Below are positions 8,112 to 18,933 of a stretch of DNA of 64,000 nt, one piece after another. Both the position numbers and the translations under genes were made by a program. The notes below the pieces were generated by a model. The model was not told where the DNA came from. It searched no databases and saw nothing but the letters and a program-made list of their open reading frames with translations. Position 1 is the first letter of the stretch; the number at the start of each line of letters is the position of its first letter. The DNA is taken from NCBI RefSeq assembly GCF_014775655.1, contig NZ_CP061274.1, forward strand, positions 1,798,001 to 1,862,000, written 5' to 3'. The DNA is from Clavibacter zhangzhiyongii. Lineage in GTDB: Bacteria > Actinomycetota > Actinomycetes > Actinomycetales > Microbacteriaceae.

Positions 8112-8917
8112 GCGCGGACCCGCAGGGCGTACAGGGCCACGGCGCTCGCCGCGGCCACGTTGAGGGAGTCGACGCCGTGCAGCATCGGGATCACGACCGT
8201 GGAGTCCGCGTGGCGGAGCGCCGCGCGGCTCAGGCCGTCGCCCTCCGTGCCGAGCACGAGCGCGATCCGCGCGGGCGGGTCGGCGGCGAACGCGTCGAGG
8301 GTCACGGCGTCGTCCTCCAGCGCGAGGGCCGCGAGGTGGAAGCCGGCCTCGTGCAGGAGCGGCACGGCCTCGGGCCACTCGGGCAGGCGGGTCCAGGGCA
8401 CCTGCAGGACCGTGCCCATGCTGACGCGGACGCTCCGGCGGTAGAGCGGGTCGGCGCAGCGCGGGGTGATGAGCACCGCGTCGGCGCCGATGCCCGCGAC
8501 GGCCCGGAAGATCGCGCCGACGTTGGTGTGGTCGACGACGTCCTCCAGCACGACGACGCGGCGCGCGTCCCGCAGCACGTCGGCGACCGCGGGCAGCGGC
8601 GGCCGGTGCATCGCGGCGAGCGCCCCGCGGTGCAGGTTGTAGCCCGTGAGCCGCTCCAGCACCGCCGCCTCGCCCACGAAGACGGGGACGTCGGGGAAGC
8701 CGGCGAGGAGCGGGGCGACGTCGTCGAGCCACTGCTCCTGCAGCAGGACGGAGCGCGGCACGTGCCCGGCGGCGAGCGCCCGCCCCATGACCTTGGTGGA
8801 CTCGGCGATGTACAGCCCGCCCGCCGGCTCGCTGACGCGCCGGAGGGCGACGTCGGTGAGCCGGGAGTAGTCCTCGAGCCCCGGGGAGTCGATGTCCTCG
8901 ATGCGGTGGATGTGCAC
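8108..8917 (-). CDS. TrmH/SpoU family RNA 2'-O-methyltransferase
   Basis: Predicted SAM-dependent ribose methylase acting on rRNA or tRNA; 269 residues. An N-terminal L30e-like substrate-binding region (about 1-105) is followed by the trefoil-knot SPOUT domain. The three SpoU motifs are present: DHTNVGAIFRAV (motif 1), IALVLGTEGDGLS (motif 2) and VIPMLHGVDSLNVAAASAV (motif 3, knot and SAM site). Start is GTG with a GAGAGG ribosome site 6 nt upstream. It is the first gene of a two-gene unit with the carboxypeptidase. The target nucleotide is not predictable from sequence. Confidence 0.87.
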   Translation of the reverse strand: MHIHRIEDIDSPGLEDYSRLTDVALRRVSEPAGGLYIAESTKVMGRALAAGHVPRSVLLQEQWLDDVAPLLAGFPDVPVFVGEAAVLERLTGYNLHRGALAAMHRPPLPAVADVLRDARRVVVLEDVVDHTNVGAIFRAVAGIGADAVLITPRCADPLYRRSVRVSMGTVLQVPWTRLPEWPEAVPLLHEAGFHLAALALEDDAVTLDAFAADPPARIALVLGTEGDGLSRAALRHADSTVVIPMLHGVDSLNVAAASAVALYALRVRA

Positions 8918-8990
8918 GCGGGTCCTCTCCGTCCGCCCCGCGACGGGGGCGCTGCCTGCTCGCGCGGAGCCTCCGCGCGGGTGCGCTGTC

Positions 8991-8996
8991 TAGACT
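8991..8996 (+). promoter_or_regulatory. Candidate -10 box of the sirtuin operon
   Basis: TAGACT, the -10 form that recurs through this window. Predicted transcription start is near 9003, giving a leader of roughly 70 nt that ends with the GGGAGG ribosome site of the sirtuin gene. Confidence 0.4.
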
Positions 8997-9071
8997 CGGC
9001 AGGACAATGATGCCCTGCCCCGTCGCCGCCCGCCGACAGGCGCGGGCGTCCGCTCGGCACCGGGAGGCCCC

Positions 9072-9926
9072 ATGAGCACCGCTCTCCGTGACGATCCCCG
9101 ACCCCCCGTGGGATCCACCCTCGCCGAGGCCGTCGGCCTGATGCGCGGACGCCGCACGGCCGTCCTCACGGGCGCCGGCGTCAGCACCGACTCGGGCATC
9201 CCCGACTACCGCGGTGAGGGCGCCCCCAAGCGGAACCCGATGACGTTCCAGCAGTTCCGCAGCGAGGGCGACGACTTCCGCCGCCGCTACTGGGCGGGCG
9301 GGCACCTCGGCTGGAAGGCCTTCAGCTCCGCGCGTCCCAACGACGGGCACGCGGCGCTCGCCGACCTGGAGGCCGCGGGCGTCGTCTCGGGCCTCGTCAC
9401 GCAGAACGTCGACGGGCTGCACGAGCGCGCCGGGTCCCGCCGCGTGGTCGACCTGCACGGCTCACTCGACCGGGTCCTCTGCCTCGACTGCGGCCAGGCC
9501 TACGCGCGCTCGGCGATCGCGGAGCGCATCAGCGCCGAGAACCCGTGGCTCGACGCGCCGGACGCCGTGGAGCTGAACCCCGACGGCGATGCGCAGGTGC
9601 ACGACGTGGACCGCTTCCGCATCCCCGTGTGCAGCGTCTGCGGCGGCATGCTCAAGCCCGACGTCGTGTTCTTCGGCGAGCTCGTGCCTACCGAGCGGTT
9701 CCGCGAGGCGAGCGCCATCGTGGCGGAGGCGGACGTGCTGCTCATCGCCGGATCCTCGCTCGCCGTGAACTCCGGCATCCGCCTGCTCGAGATCGCCCGG
9801 AGGAGCCGCATGCCGATCGTGATCCTCAACCGCGGCACCACCAAGGGCGACACCCGCGCCACCGTCCGCCTGGAGGGCGGCACGAGCGAGACCCTCCGCG
9901 CGATCCAGACGGAGCTCGCGTCGTGA
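9072..9926 (+). CDS. NAD-dependent protein deacylase, Sir2 (sirtuin) family
   Basis: Removes acyl groups from lysines using NAD+, releasing nicotinamide and O-acyl-ADP-ribose. The 284-residue protein has the NAD site GAGVSTDSGIPDYR (34-47), the QNVDGLH motif (111-117), the catalytic His129 in LHGS, and four zinc-binding cysteines in two pairs, CLDC (137/140) and CSVC (187/190). The spacing matches class II (SIRT4-like) sirtuins. The ATG has a GGGAGG site 4 nt upstream. Its stop overlaps the histidine phosphatase start (GTGA). Confidence 0.93.
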   Translation: MSTALRDDPRPPVGSTLAEAVGLMRGRRTAVLTGAGVSTDSGIPDYRGEGAPKRNPMTFQQFRSEGDDFRRRYWAGGHLGWKAFSSARPNDGHAALADLEAAGVVSGLVTQNVDGLHERAGSRRVVDLHGSLDRVLCLDCGQAYARSAIAERISAENPWLDAPDAVELNPDGDAQVHDVDRFRIPVCSVCGGMLKPDVVFFGELVPTERFREASAIVAEADVLLIAGSSLAVNSGIRLLEIARRSRMPIVILNRGTTKGDTRATVRLEGGTSETLRAIQTELAS

Positions 9927-10558
9927 CCCGCATCGTCCTCGTCCGCCACGGCCGCACGGCCTGGAACGTCGAGCGCCGCGTGCAGGGCTCGAGCGACATC
10001 CCGCTCGACGACACCGGTCGCGCGCAGGCCGCCACCGCGGGCGCGCTCCTCGCCGAGGCCGTCGCGGGCGGGGCCGGCTGGGACGCGGTGCACGCGAGCC
10101 CGCTCAGCCGCGCCTTCGAGACCGCGTCGATCATCGCGGAGCACCTCGCGCTCGGCGGCGCGCCCACGACGGGCCCGCTGCCGGAGCCGGCGCTCGCGGA
10201 GCGCCGCTACGGCTTGGCCGAGGGGCTGACGCACGCGGAGATCGAGGCGCGCTTCCCCGACGGCGACGTGCCCGGGCGGGAGACCGTCGAGTCCGTCACC
10301 GAGAGGGCGGGCGCCGCGCTCCTGCGGCTCGCCGAGCTGCACCCCGGCGGGTCGCTCATCGCGGTGTCGCACGGCGGCGTCATCGCCGCTCTCGCCCGGA
10401 GCCTCGACGCCTCGCTCGTCGGCCGACCCGGGCCCATGATCGAGAACGGCTCGGCGCACACGTTCGGCGTGGTCGACGGCGCGCTGTCCCTGCTGCGCTT
10501 CGGCGGGATCGCCGAGCTCGGGCCCGTCGCCGACCTGTCCGCGGGGCGCCCGGCCTGA
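9923..10558 (+). CDS. Histidine phosphatase family protein (phosphoglycerate mutase-like)
   Basis: Cytosolic phosphatase of 211 residues with the phosphoglycerate-mutase fold. The catalytic RHGRT block is at residues 8-12 (His9 is phosphorylated in the family) and the second histidine lies in SHGGVIAAL near residue 153. It could act on a small metabolite such as alpha-ribazole phosphate or 3-phosphoglycerate; sequence alone does not decide. The GTG start is fixed by the four-base overlap with the sirtuin stop and by the RHG motif lying close to the N-terminus. It ends 7 bp from a convergent glycosyltransferase gene. Confidence 0.85.
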   Translation: MTRIVLVRHGRTAWNVERRVQGSSDIPLDDTGRAQAATAGALLAEAVAGGAGWDAVHASPLSRAFETASIIAEHLALGGAPTTGPLPEPALAERRYGLAEGLTHAEIEARFPDGDVPGRETVESVTERAGAALLRLAELHPGGSLIAVSHGGVIAALARSLDASLVGRPGPMIENGSAHTFGVVDGALSLLRFGGIAELGPVADLSAGRPA

Positions 10559-10565
10559 TCCGGGC

Positions 10566-11660
10566 CTAGGCCCCGGCGCGTCCGGCGCGGGCGACCCGCT
10601 CCAGCAGGTCGCCCAGCTCGGTCGCGGAGGCGTCCCAGCTGTACTCGGCGGCGCGCGCGATCGACGCCGCGGAGCGCCGCCGCCACTCGGCGGGATCCTC
10701 CAGCGCGCGCACGGCCGCGGCGAACGCCTCGGGGTCGTCCGGGTCCGCGTAGACGGCCGCGTCGCCGCCGATCTCCCGGAAGATCGGGATGTCGCTGACG
10801 ATGACGGGCAACCCCACGCTCATCGCCTCGATGACGGGGATGCCGAAGCCCTCGTCGCGCGAGGCCGTGAGCAGCGCCGTCGCGCGTCGCAGCGTCGCCG
10901 CGTACTCGGCGTCGTCCGCGCCGTCCCGGAAGACGAGGCGCGCGCCGTCGGCGATGCCCTCGAGCCGCTCCCGCTCGGCCGGGTCGACGCGGCTCATGAG
11001 GTGCAGCTCGTGGTCCGGCAGGTCGTCGGCCGCGCGCACGAGCGTCTCGACGTTCTTGTACGGCATGTACGAGCCCATGTAGACGAGCGTCTGCTCGGCG
11101 GGGGCGTCCCGCGGGCCGTCGGGCGATCCGTCGGGCGCCGGTGCGAGCTCGGCCGCGTTCGGCACCACGACCACCGGCCGGGACGTGAGCCGGTGCCGGC
11201 GGATCAGGCCGCGCGTCGTCTCGCTGACGGTCACGATCGCGTCCGCCCGGTCCAGCAGCAGGCGCTGCGGCCACCAGGCGAGGTGGAACGCCCGCCACAG
11301 GGCGCGCACGGGAGCGGGCAGGTCCCGCGGCGGACGCCGGTGCCGGTAGTAGATGAGGTCGTGCAGCGTGAGCACGAGCGGGTAGGCGCGGCCGCGGGAG
11401 CCCATGGTCTGCATGGGGCTGTAGACGACGTCGGGCCGCATCCGCGAGATGCGCCGCGCCAGCCACGGCTCCCGCGGGCCGGTCGGCGAGCTGACCAGCT
11501 GCCATGGCAGGTCGGGCAGGAGCGCGAGCTGGCGGTGGTCGCTGATGAGCATGGTCACGTCGAAGCGCGTGCCCAGCCGCGCGACGAGCTCGGCGCCGTA
11601 GCGGCTGATCCCGTCGTGCCGGCCGATGCGGGTGTACCGGCAGTCGAACACGAGCCTCAC
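10566..11660 (-). CDS. Glycosyltransferase family 4 (GT-B fold)
   Basis: Transfers a sugar from a nucleotide-sugar donor, probably to a cell-wall, lipid or exopolysaccharide acceptor. The 364-residue protein has an N-terminal acceptor-binding Rossmann domain (VFDCRYTRIGRHDGISRYG) and a C-terminal donor domain with the E-x7-E motif in EGFGIPVIEAM near residue 280, followed by VGLPVIVSDIPIFREIGG. The frame is open far upstream, but the GTG at 11660 starts the conserved domain and overlaps the hydrolase stop by four bases (GTGA). It is cotranscribed with that hydrolase. Confidence 0.85.
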   Translation of the reverse strand: MRLVFDCRYTRIGRHDGISRYGAELVARLGTRFDVTMLISDHRQLALLPDLPWQLVSSPTGPREPWLARRISRMRPDVVYSPMQTMGSRGRAYPLVLTLHDLIYYRHRRPPRDLPAPVRALWRAFHLAWWPQRLLLDRADAIVTVSETTRGLIRRHRLTSRPVVVVPNAAELAPAPDGSPDGPRDAPAEQTLVYMGSYMPYKNVETLVRAADDLPDHELHLMSRVDPAERERLEGIADGARLVFRDGADDAEYAATLRRATALLTASRDEGFGIPVIEAMSVGLPVIVSDIPIFREIGGDAAVYADPDDPEAFAAAVRALEDPAEWRRRSAASIARAAEYSWDASATELGDLLERVARAGRAGA

Positions 11661-12553
11661 GGCGCGCTCCCCTCGTCCAGGAACGCCCGGACGAAGCCGG
11701 CCGCCTCCCGGGGCGTCTCGTAGTGGATGAGGTGCCCGACCCGCGGGATCACCTCGAGCCGCGCGTCCGGGAACAGCGCCCGGAGCCGGTGCTGCGCCGC
11801 GACGGGCGTGATGTCGTCGCGCTCGGCCGCGACCAGCAGCACGGGCACGCGGACGCGCGCGGCGTAGGTGCTCGCGTCGGAGGAGACCGACGCGCGGAAC
11901 GCCTCGAGCACCACGCGGCGGTCGCTGAACGCGCTGAAGAACCGGTCGTGCTGGTCGTTGATCCAGCGGCGGAGCCCCCGGTCGCGCGTCTTCGCCATGG
12001 CCTCGCTCATCACGCGCACGATCGCGCGGTTGCGCAGCAGGCCAAAGCCCGCGCGCTCGGGCAGCAGGGCGGCGGAGCGGTAGTAGAGCACGGCGAGGCG
12101 CGTGAGGATCCCCCGGGGGCCCTCGAGCGCGGGCGCGGCGATGGGGTTCACGAGGATCGCGCGCGGAGCGGGCAGCCCGTCCGCGAGCGCGGCCGCGACG
12201 ACGATGGAGCCGAACGAGTGCCCCAGCACGGTCGCGTCGCGCGTGCCCGTCGCGTCGACGAAGGCGCGCAGCCACGCCGCGTAGCCGGGGATGTCGTGCC
12301 GCGCGTCGCCGAGCGGCGTCGAGTCGCCGAAGCCCGGCAGGTCGGGCGAGAGGATCCGCACGCCCGGCAGCTGCGCCACGACCGGCTCGAGCCCGTGGTG
12401 GTCGCCGCGGAACCCGTGCACGACCACGACCACCTGCGCGGCGTCGGCGGGCCCGTACTCCCACCACGCGGTGCGGCTCCCGAGGAGGTCGACGGTGCGG
12501 CGGACCACGGGGATGCGGTCGAGCTGGGCGGCGTAGGGCGAGGGGACGGTCAT
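11657..12553 (-). CDS. Alpha/beta hydrolase
   Basis: Predicted esterase or lipase-like enzyme of 298 residues. Oxyanion motif HGFRG (46-50), nucleophile elbow GHSFG (111-115, Ser113), acid residue in AAERDDITP and catalytic His in VGHLIHYE fit the canonical triad. No signal peptide is visible. The ATG start has no Shine-Dalgarno sequence; a TAGACT box ends 8 nt upstream, so the mRNA may be leaderless or nearly so. It is the first gene of a unit with the glycosyltransferase, which hints at a role in envelope lipid or glycan metabolism. Confidence 0.82.
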   Translation of the reverse strand: MTVPSPYAAQLDRIPVVRRTVDLLGSRTAWWEYGPADAAQVVVVVHGFRGDHHGLEPVVAQLPGVRILSPDLPGFGDSTPLGDARHDIPGYAAWLRAFVDATGTRDATVLGHSFGSIVVAAALADGLPAPRAILVNPIAAPALEGPRGILTRLAVLYYRSAALLPERAGFGLLRNRAIVRVMSEAMAKTRDRGLRRWINDQHDRFFSAFSDRRVVLEAFRASVSSDASTYAARVRVPVLLVAAERDDITPVAAQHRLRALFPDARLEVIPRVGHLIHYETPREAAGFVRAFLDEGSAP

Positions 12554-12561
12554 CGGGGTCG

Positions 12562-12567
12562 AGTCTA
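12562..12567 (-). promoter_or_regulatory. Candidate -10 box of the hydrolase-glycosyltransferase unit
   Basis: TAGACT on the minus strand, 8 nt before the ATG. The surrounding 12 bases (CTCGTAGACTCG) are identical to those before uvrB. The spacing is 1-2 nt longer than in the clear leaderless promoters of this window. Confidence 0.4.
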
Positions 12568-12626
12568 CGAGCGGCGGCCGCCCCCGCCCCCGGGCGCGCC
12601 GGGCTCGGGCTCCCGCCCACCCCGCC

Positions 12627-12632
12627 TAGAGT
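12627..12632 (+). promoter_or_regulatory. Candidate -10 box of treS
   Basis: TAGAGT, with predicted transcription start near 12639 and a leader of about 54 nt that ends in the AGAGGAGA ribosome site. No clear -35 element. Confidence 0.4.
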
Positions 12633-12692
12633 TGCCCACGAGCCTTCCCCGCCCCGCCGTCGACGCGCCCCGTCGCGCCCCAGAGGAGAACC

Positions 12693-14414
<1,722 letters not shown>

Positions 14415-14424
14415 CATCTACAGG

Positions 14425-15126
14425 ATGAGCTCCCGCTGGCACCACTCCCTCGCCTCCTTCGACCTCGAGACGACGGGGGTGGACGTCGAGACCGCCCGCA
14501 TCGTCACGGCGTGCATCGTCGTGCTCGACGCGGACGGGCGGGTCACCGAACGGCACGACTGGCTCGCGGATCCCGGCGTCGAGATCCCCGCCGGCGCCGC
14601 GGCCATCCACGGCGTCACCACCGAGCGCGCCCGGGCCGAGGGCCGCGACGCCGCGGCCGTCGTCCTCGAGATCGTCACCACCATCCGCGAGATGTTCGCG
14701 CGCGGCCTCGCGCTCGTCGTCTACAACGCGCCCTACGACCTCACGCTGCTCAACCGCGAGGCCGTGCGGCACGGCGTGGAGCCGCTCCGCGACACGGGCC
14801 CCGTCATCGACCCGCTGGTCATCGACAAGGCGGTGGACACGTACCGCCGCGGCAAGCGCACCCTCTCCGTCGCGGCCGAGCACTACGGCGTCGCGCTCGA
14901 CGACGCGCACGACGCGGGCGCCGACGCCATCGCCGCGGGCCGCGTCGCGCAGGCCATCGCCGGGCGCTACGCCGACCAGCTCGACATCCCCGTGCTCGAC
15001 CTGCACGACCGCCAGGTCGACTGGTCGCGCGTGCAGGCCGAGAGCTTCCAGGACTACATGCGCCGCACCCGCGACCCCGCGTTCACGACGTCCGGCGCGT
15101 GGCCCGAGCGGCACGCCGGCAGCTGA
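14425..15126 (+). CDS. 3'-5' exonuclease, DEDDh (DnaQ/epsilon-like) family
   Basis: Proofreading-type DNA or RNA exonuclease of 233 residues. Catalytic acids are visible as DLETTG (Asp13, Glu15), NAPYD (Asp105) and AHDAGAD (His162, Asp167), the complete DEDDh set. It is longer than the bare domain; the last about 50 residues form a tail with no recognisable domain. It is related to DNA polymerase III epsilon but is encoded alone. The ATG at 14425 is chosen because the DEDD motif lies at the N-terminus and a TAGCAT box sits 7 nt upstream. A strong hairpin follows the gene. Confidence 0.87.
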   Translation: MSSRWHHSLASFDLETTGVDVETARIVTACIVVLDADGRVTERHDWLADPGVEIPAGAAAIHGVTTERARAEGRDAAAVVLEIVTTIREMFARGLALVVYNAPYDLTLLNREAVRHGVEPLRDTGPVIDPLVIDKAVDTYRRGKRTLSVAAEHYGVALDDAHDAGADAIAAGRVAQAIAGRYADQLDIPVLDLHDRQVDWSRVQAESFQDYMRRTRDPAFTTSGAWPERHAGS

Positions 15127-15180
15127 TCCGCTCCCGCCGTCCGCACGTCCCTCGCCAGACGCGCGGGTAGCGGGGACGAC

Positions 15181-15212
15181 GAAGGGCGCCCGGCCGGAGC
15201 CGGGCGCCCTTC
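15181..15212. terminator. Bidirectional hairpin terminator between the exonuclease gene and rpmE2
   Basis: Perfect 14 bp inverted repeat (15181-15194 with 15199-15212) around a CGGA tetraloop. It lies 54 bp after the exonuclease stop and 19 bp after the stop of rpmE2 on the other strand, so it can serve both genes. Confidence 0.8.
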
Positions 15213-15231
15213 GTGGTGCAGCGGGGAGCTG

Positions 15232-15486
15232 CTACTTCTTGCCGAAGCCCGCGTAGCGCGAGTTGAACTTCTCGACGCGGCCGGCGGAGTCCATGATGCG
15301 CTGCTTGCCCGTGTAGAACGGGTGCGAGGCGCTCGAGATCTCGACGTCGATGACGGGGTACGTGTTGCCGTCCTCCCACTCGATGGTCTTCGAGCTGCCC
15401 ACGGTGGAGCGCGTGAGGAAGGTCTCACCGGAGGCGAGGTCGCGGAAGACGACCGGGGCGTACTGGGGGTGGATGGCGGTCTTCAT
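15232..15486 (-). CDS. rpmE2: 50S ribosomal protein L31 type B
   Basis: Small ribosomal protein of 84 residues from the large subunit. It begins MKTAIHPQY and has the family core [13 protein letters not shown], and contains no cysteine, so it is the zinc-free (C-minus, type B) form. In many bacteria this form replaces zinc-binding L31 during zinc limitation under Zur control. I looked for a Zur box upstream and saw no convincing match. The ATG at 15486 gives the usual family length; reading further upstream would add an unrelated low-complexity segment. Confidence 0.95.
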   Translation of the reverse strand: MKTAIHPQYAPVVFRDLASGETFLTRSTVGSSKTIEWEDGNTYPVIDVEISSASHPFYTGKQRIMDSAGRVEKFNSRYAGFGKK

Positions 15487-15562
15487 CGGGGGTGTCCTTC
15501 GTCGTTTCTGGTGTCTGCGTGGGAAGCATGGGTGCCCGGGATGATCACCGGACCAGTGGACA

Positions 15563-15568
15563 AGCCTA
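15563..15568 (-). promoter_or_regulatory. Candidate -10 box of rpmE2
   Basis: TAGGCT on the minus strand. Predicted transcription start is near 15556, giving a leader of about 70 nt. Confidence 0.4.
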
Positions 15569-15617
15569 CCAGACGGGTGCCGGTTCCGGGCAGGCGCGCC
15601 GGAGGCGTCCGATCGGG

Positions 15618-16406
15618 TCAGCGGCGGACGGCCCGGGCGGTGAAGCGCCCGTCGTCCTGCGTGACCTCGAGCTCGAGGCCGAACGTGCGGCCGAGGGCGT
15701 CGGCGGTGATCACGTCGCCGAGCGGACCGGCCGCGACGACGGCGCCGTCGCGCAGGAGCAGCCCGTGCGTGAACCCGCGCGGGATCTCCTCGACGTGGTG
15801 GGTGACCATGACGATTCCGGGCGCCTCGGGTGCCGACGCGTAGCCGCCGAGGAGCTGCAGCAGCTCCTCGCGGGCCCCGAGGTCGAGGCTCGCGGCGGGC
15901 TCGTCGAGGAGCAGGAGCTCGGGGTCGGTCATGATCGAGCGGGCGATCTGGACGCGCTTCTGCTCGCCGTCGCTCAGCGTGCCGAACTTGCGCTGCTCGA
16001 GGTGGTCGAGCCGCCACTCGGCGAGCACGCGCTGGGCGCGGCGCACGTCGATGTCCTCGTAGTCCTCGTTCCAGCGGCCGGTGACCGAGTACGCGGCGGT
16101 GAGCACCACGTCGAGCACCGTCTCGTCCGCCGGGATGCGGCGGGCCATGGCGGTGGACGCGAAGCCGATGCGCGAGCGCAGCTCGAACACGTCGACGCGG
16201 CCGAGCTCGTGGTCGAGGACCGTCGCGGTGCCCGAGGACGGGTGCGCCATGGCGGAGGCGATCTGCAGGAGGCTCGTCTTCCCGGCGCCGTTCGGCCCGA
16301 GGACGACCCAGCGCTCGTCGCCGTCGACCGTCCAGTCCACGCGGTCGAGGATGGTCGTCCCGTTCCGGACGAAGGACACTCCGGACAGGGAGAGGACGTG
16401 GCTCAT
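15618..16406 (-). CDS. ABC transporter ATP-binding protein (soluble, single domain)
   Basis: ATPase of 262 residues with Walker [10 protein letters not shown] (37-45), signature [14 protein letters not shown], Walker [13 protein letters not shown] and H-loop THHVEE. The signature has LSDGE instead of LSGGQ. No permease gene lies beside it; its relatives (YlmA/ModF-like) are also often encoded alone. Partner and substrate are unknown. The ATG at 16406 is preferred over the in-frame GTG two codons upstream, because a TAGACT box lies exactly 7 nt before it and there is no ribosome site, as in leaderless genes. Confidence 0.82.
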   Translation of the reverse strand: MSHVLSLSGVSFVRNGTTILDRVDWTVDGDERWVVLGPNGAGKTSLLQIASAMAHPSSGTATVLDHELGRVDVFELRSRIGFASTAMARRIPADETVLDVVLTAAYSVTGRWNEDYEDIDVRRAQRVLAEWRLDHLEQRKFGTLSDGEQKRVQIARSIMTDPELLLLDEPAASLDLGAREELLQLLGGYASAPEAPGIVMVTHHVEEIPRGFTHGLLLRDGAVVAAGPLGDVITADALGRTFGLELEVTQDDGRFTARAVRR

Positions 16407-16413
16407 GCCCACG

Positions 16414-16419
16414 AGTCTA
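16414..16419 (-). promoter_or_regulatory. Leaderless-type -10 box of the ABC ATPase gene
   Basis: TAGACT on the minus strand with a 7 nt spacer before the ATG at 16406. No Shine-Dalgarno sequence is present. Confidence 0.5.
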
Positions 16420-16460
16420 CCGGCCCCGATCCCGCGCGCGGCCCGCCCGGGAGAGCCGGG

Positions 16461-17645
16461 TCAGCGCAGGATCGACGCGTAGATCGCCTCGGTCTGGCGG
16501 GCGATCCGGTCCCAGCCGAACTCGCGCTCGGCGCGCGCACGGCCGGCCTCGCCCATTCGGCGGGCGGCGTCGGGATCCTGCACGACCTCGGTGAGCGCGG
16601 CGGCGAGGTCGCGGACGAAGCGCTCGGGGTCGGTGGGCGTGCCCGTGCCGTCGGTGGCCTGGTCGATGGGGACGAGGCGGCCGGTGACGCCGTCGTCGAC
16701 GACCTCGGGGATCCCGCCGGTGGCGGTGCCGACGACGGGCGCGCCGCAGGCCATGGCCTCCAGGTTGACGATGCCGAGGGGCTCGTAGACGGACGGGCAG
16801 ACGAAGACGGTGCCGGCCGTGAGGACGGCCGAGAGCTCGCGACGCGGCAGGAGCCGGTCGATCCAGACGACGCCGGAGCGCTCCTCCTGCAGGCCGCGGA
16901 CGAGGGCCGTGACCTCCTCCATGATCTGCGGGGTGTCGGGCGCGCCGGCGCACAGCACCATCTGCACGTCGGCGGGCAGCAGGGCGGCTGCGCGCAGCAG
17001 GTACGGCAGGCCCTTCTGGCGTGTGATGCGCCCGACGAACACGACCGAGGGCCGGGTCGGGTCGATGCCGAGGGAGCGGACGAGCTCGTCGTCGTGCACG
17101 GGCGCCCATGCCTCGAGGTCGATGCCGTTGTAGACGGTGTGCACGCGCGCCTCGTCCAGGGAGGGGTACGAGCGGAGGATGTCGCGCTTCATCCCGTCGC
17201 TGACCGCGATGACGGCGTCGGCCGCCTCGTACGCCGTGCGCTCGATCCAGCTGGACACGCGGTAGCCGCCGCCCAGCTGCTCGGCCTTCCACGGACGCAG
17301 CGGCTCGAGGCTGTGCGCCGTGACGACGTGCGGGATGCCGTGCAGCATCGACGCGACGTGGCCCGCGTGGTTGGCGTACCAGGTGTGCGAGTGGACGACG
17401 TCGGCGCCGGCCACGTCGCTCGCGATGGCGAGGTCGACGGCCATCGTCTGCAGCGTCGCGTTCGCGTCGCGGAGCTCCGCGGGGACGGGGTAGGAGAAGA
17501 CGCCGGGCTCGTCGCGCGGGGCGCCGAACGCGCGGACGACGACCTCCGTCCGCTGTCGCATCGCCTTCGCGAGCTCCGTGACATGGACCCCGGCACCCCC
17601 GTAGACCTCCGGCGGATACTCCTTCGTGATGACGTCTGCTCGCAT
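16461..17645 (-). CDS. glgA: Glycogen synthase / alpha-maltose-1-phosphate synthase, actinobacterial GT4 type
   Basis: GT-B glycosyltransferase of 394 residues that uses ADP-glucose. In mycobacteria the equivalent gene (Rv1212c, GlgM), also divergent from glgC, joins ADP-glucose to glucose-1-phosphate to give maltose-1-phosphate for the GlgE pathway. The N-terminal loop is [13 protein letters not shown] rather than the KTGGL of classical GT5 GlgA, which supports the GT4 type. The donor-site motif [11 protein letters not shown] lies near residue 315. The ATG at 17645 is chosen over an upstream start because TAGCGT lies 7 nt before it. Whether it is GlgA or GlgM in function is not settled. Confidence 0.87.
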   Translation of the reverse strand: MRADVITKEYPPEVYGGAGVHVTELAKAMRQRTEVVVRAFGAPRDEPGVFSYPVPAELRDANATLQTMAVDLAIASDVAGADVVHSHTWYANHAGHVASMLHGIPHVVTAHSLEPLRPWKAEQLGGGYRVSSWIERTAYEAADAVIAVSDGMKRDILRSYPSLDEARVHTVYNGIDLEAWAPVHDDELVRSLGIDPTRPSVVFVGRITRQKGLPYLLRAAALLPADVQMVLCAGAPDTPQIMEEVTALVRGLQEERSGVVWIDRLLPRRELSAVLTAGTVFVCPSVYEPLGIVNLEAMACGAPVVGTATGGIPEVVDDGVTGRLVPIDQATDGTGTPTDPERFVRDLAAALTEVVQDPDAARRMGEAGRARAEREFGWDRIARQTEAIYASILR

Positions 17646-17652
17646 TCGTCGA

Positions 17653-17685
17653 ACGCTAGTACATGCCCCGCGGTGCATCTACGCT
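17653..17685. promoter_or_regulatory. Divergent leaderless promoters of glgA and glgC
   Basis: The start codons are only 46 bp apart. TAGCGT on the minus strand (17653-17658) sits 7 nt before the glgA ATG, and TACGCT on the plus strand (17680-17685) sits 6 nt before the glgC ATG. Neither gene has a Shine-Dalgarno sequence. The two -35 regions must overlap the opposite -10 region, so the polymerases would compete. Confidence 0.55.
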
Positions 17686-17691
17686 GGGGCA

Positions 17692-18933
17692 ATGGCATCG
17701 AAGAAGATCTTTGGAATCGTGCTCGCCGGCGGCGAGGGCAAGAGGCTCATGCCGCTCACCGCGGACCGCGCCAAGCCCGCCGTCCCGTTCGGCGGGCAGT
17801 ACCGGCTCATCGACTTCGCGCTCTCGAACCTCATCAACTCGGGGCTCACGCAGATCGTCGTGCTGACGCAGTACAAGTCGCACTCGCTCGACCGCCACGT
17901 GTCGCAGACCTGGCGCCTCAACCAGATGCTCAACTCCTACATCGCGTCGGTGCCCGCCCAGCAGCGGCTCGGCAAGCGCTGGTTCAGCGGATCGGCGGAC
18001 GCGATCCTGCAGAGCCTCAACCTCATCAACGACGAGAAGCCCGACATCGTCGTCGTGGTCGGCGCCGACCACGTGTACCGCATGGACTTCAGCCAGATGA
18101 TCGACGCGCACATCGCGTCGGGCCGCGGCGCGACGGTCGCCGCCATCCGCCAGCCCATCGAGCTGGCCGACCAGTTCGGCGTCATCGACACGGATCCCGC
18201 GAACCCCGCCGCCATCCGCGCCTTCCTCGAGAAGCCGAAGGACCCGGTCGGCCTCGACGACTCCCCCGGCGAGGTGCTCGCCTCCATGGGCAACTACGTC
18301 TTCGACACCGACCAGCTCATCGACGCGGTGCGCCGTGACGGCGAGAACCCCGACTCGGCGCACGACATGGGCGGCGACATCGTCCCGTGGTTCGTCGAGC
18401 AGGGCAACGCGGGCGTCTACGACCTCAACCGCAACGAGGTCCCCGGGGCCAACGACCGCGACCGCTACTACTGGCGCGACGTCGGCACGATCGAGTCGTT
18501 CTTCGATGCGCACCAGGACCTCATCTCGGCGCTGCCGGTGTTCAACCTCTACAACAAGGACTGGCCGATCTTCAGCCAGCAGCTCAACAGCCCGCCCGCG
18601 AAGTTCGTCCGCGACGCGCAGGGCAACACGGGCACCATGATCGACTCGATCACGTCGCTCGGCGGCGTCATCAGCGGCGCCCACGTCGAGCGCAGCGTGC
18701 TCGGTCCGTGGGTCATCGCCGAGTCGGGCGCGCGGATCGTCGACTCGATCGTGTTCGACAAGGTCCACATCGGGGCGGGCGCCGACATCCGCCGCGCGAT
18801 CCTCGACAAGGACGTCGAGGTCGAGCCCGGCGCGACCGTCGGCGTCGACCACGACCGCGACCGCGCGCGCGGCTTCACGGTCACCGACGGCGGCATCACC
18901 GTCGTGGGCAAGGGCGTGCGCGTCACCCCGTGA
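17692..18933 (+). CDS. glgC: Glucose-1-phosphate adenylyltransferase (ADP-glucose pyrophosphorylase)
   Basis: Makes ADP-glucose from ATP and glucose-1-phosphate, the committed step of bacterial glycogen synthesis. The 413-residue protein opens with the nucleotide and activator site [20 protein letters not shown] (about 12-31), has the glucose-1-phosphate motif FLEKPKDP near 180, and ends in a left-handed beta-helix domain ([17 protein letters not shown] and on). The start at 17692 fits the leaderless promoter and puts the GG-x-G loop at the usual place. Its stop overlaps serB by four bases (GTGA). Confidence 0.95.
   Translation: MASKKIFGIVLAGGEGKRLMPLTADRAKPAVPFGGQYRLIDFALSNLINSGLTQIVVLTQYKSHSLDRHVSQTWRLNQMLNSYIASVPAQQRLGKRWFSGSADAILQSLNLINDEKPDIVVVVGADHVYRMDFSQMIDAHIASGRGATVAAIRQPIELADQFGVIDTDPANPAAIRAFLEKPKDPVGLDDSPGEVLASMGNYVFDTDQLIDAVRRDGENPDSAHDMGGDIVPWFVEQGNAGVYDLNRNEVPGANDRDRYYWRDVGTIESFFDAHQDLISALPVFNLYNKDWPIFSQQLNSPPAKFVRDAQGNTGTMIDSITSLGGVISGAHVERSVLGPWVIAESGARIVDSIVFDKVHIGAGADIRRAILDKDVEVEPGATVGVDHDRDRARGFTVTDGGITVVGKGVRVTP

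Noticed and set aside
15487-15617. Zur box or riboswitch before rpmE2
   Set aside because: Type B L31 is often zinc-regulated, but no A+T-rich palindrome of Zur type is visible here.
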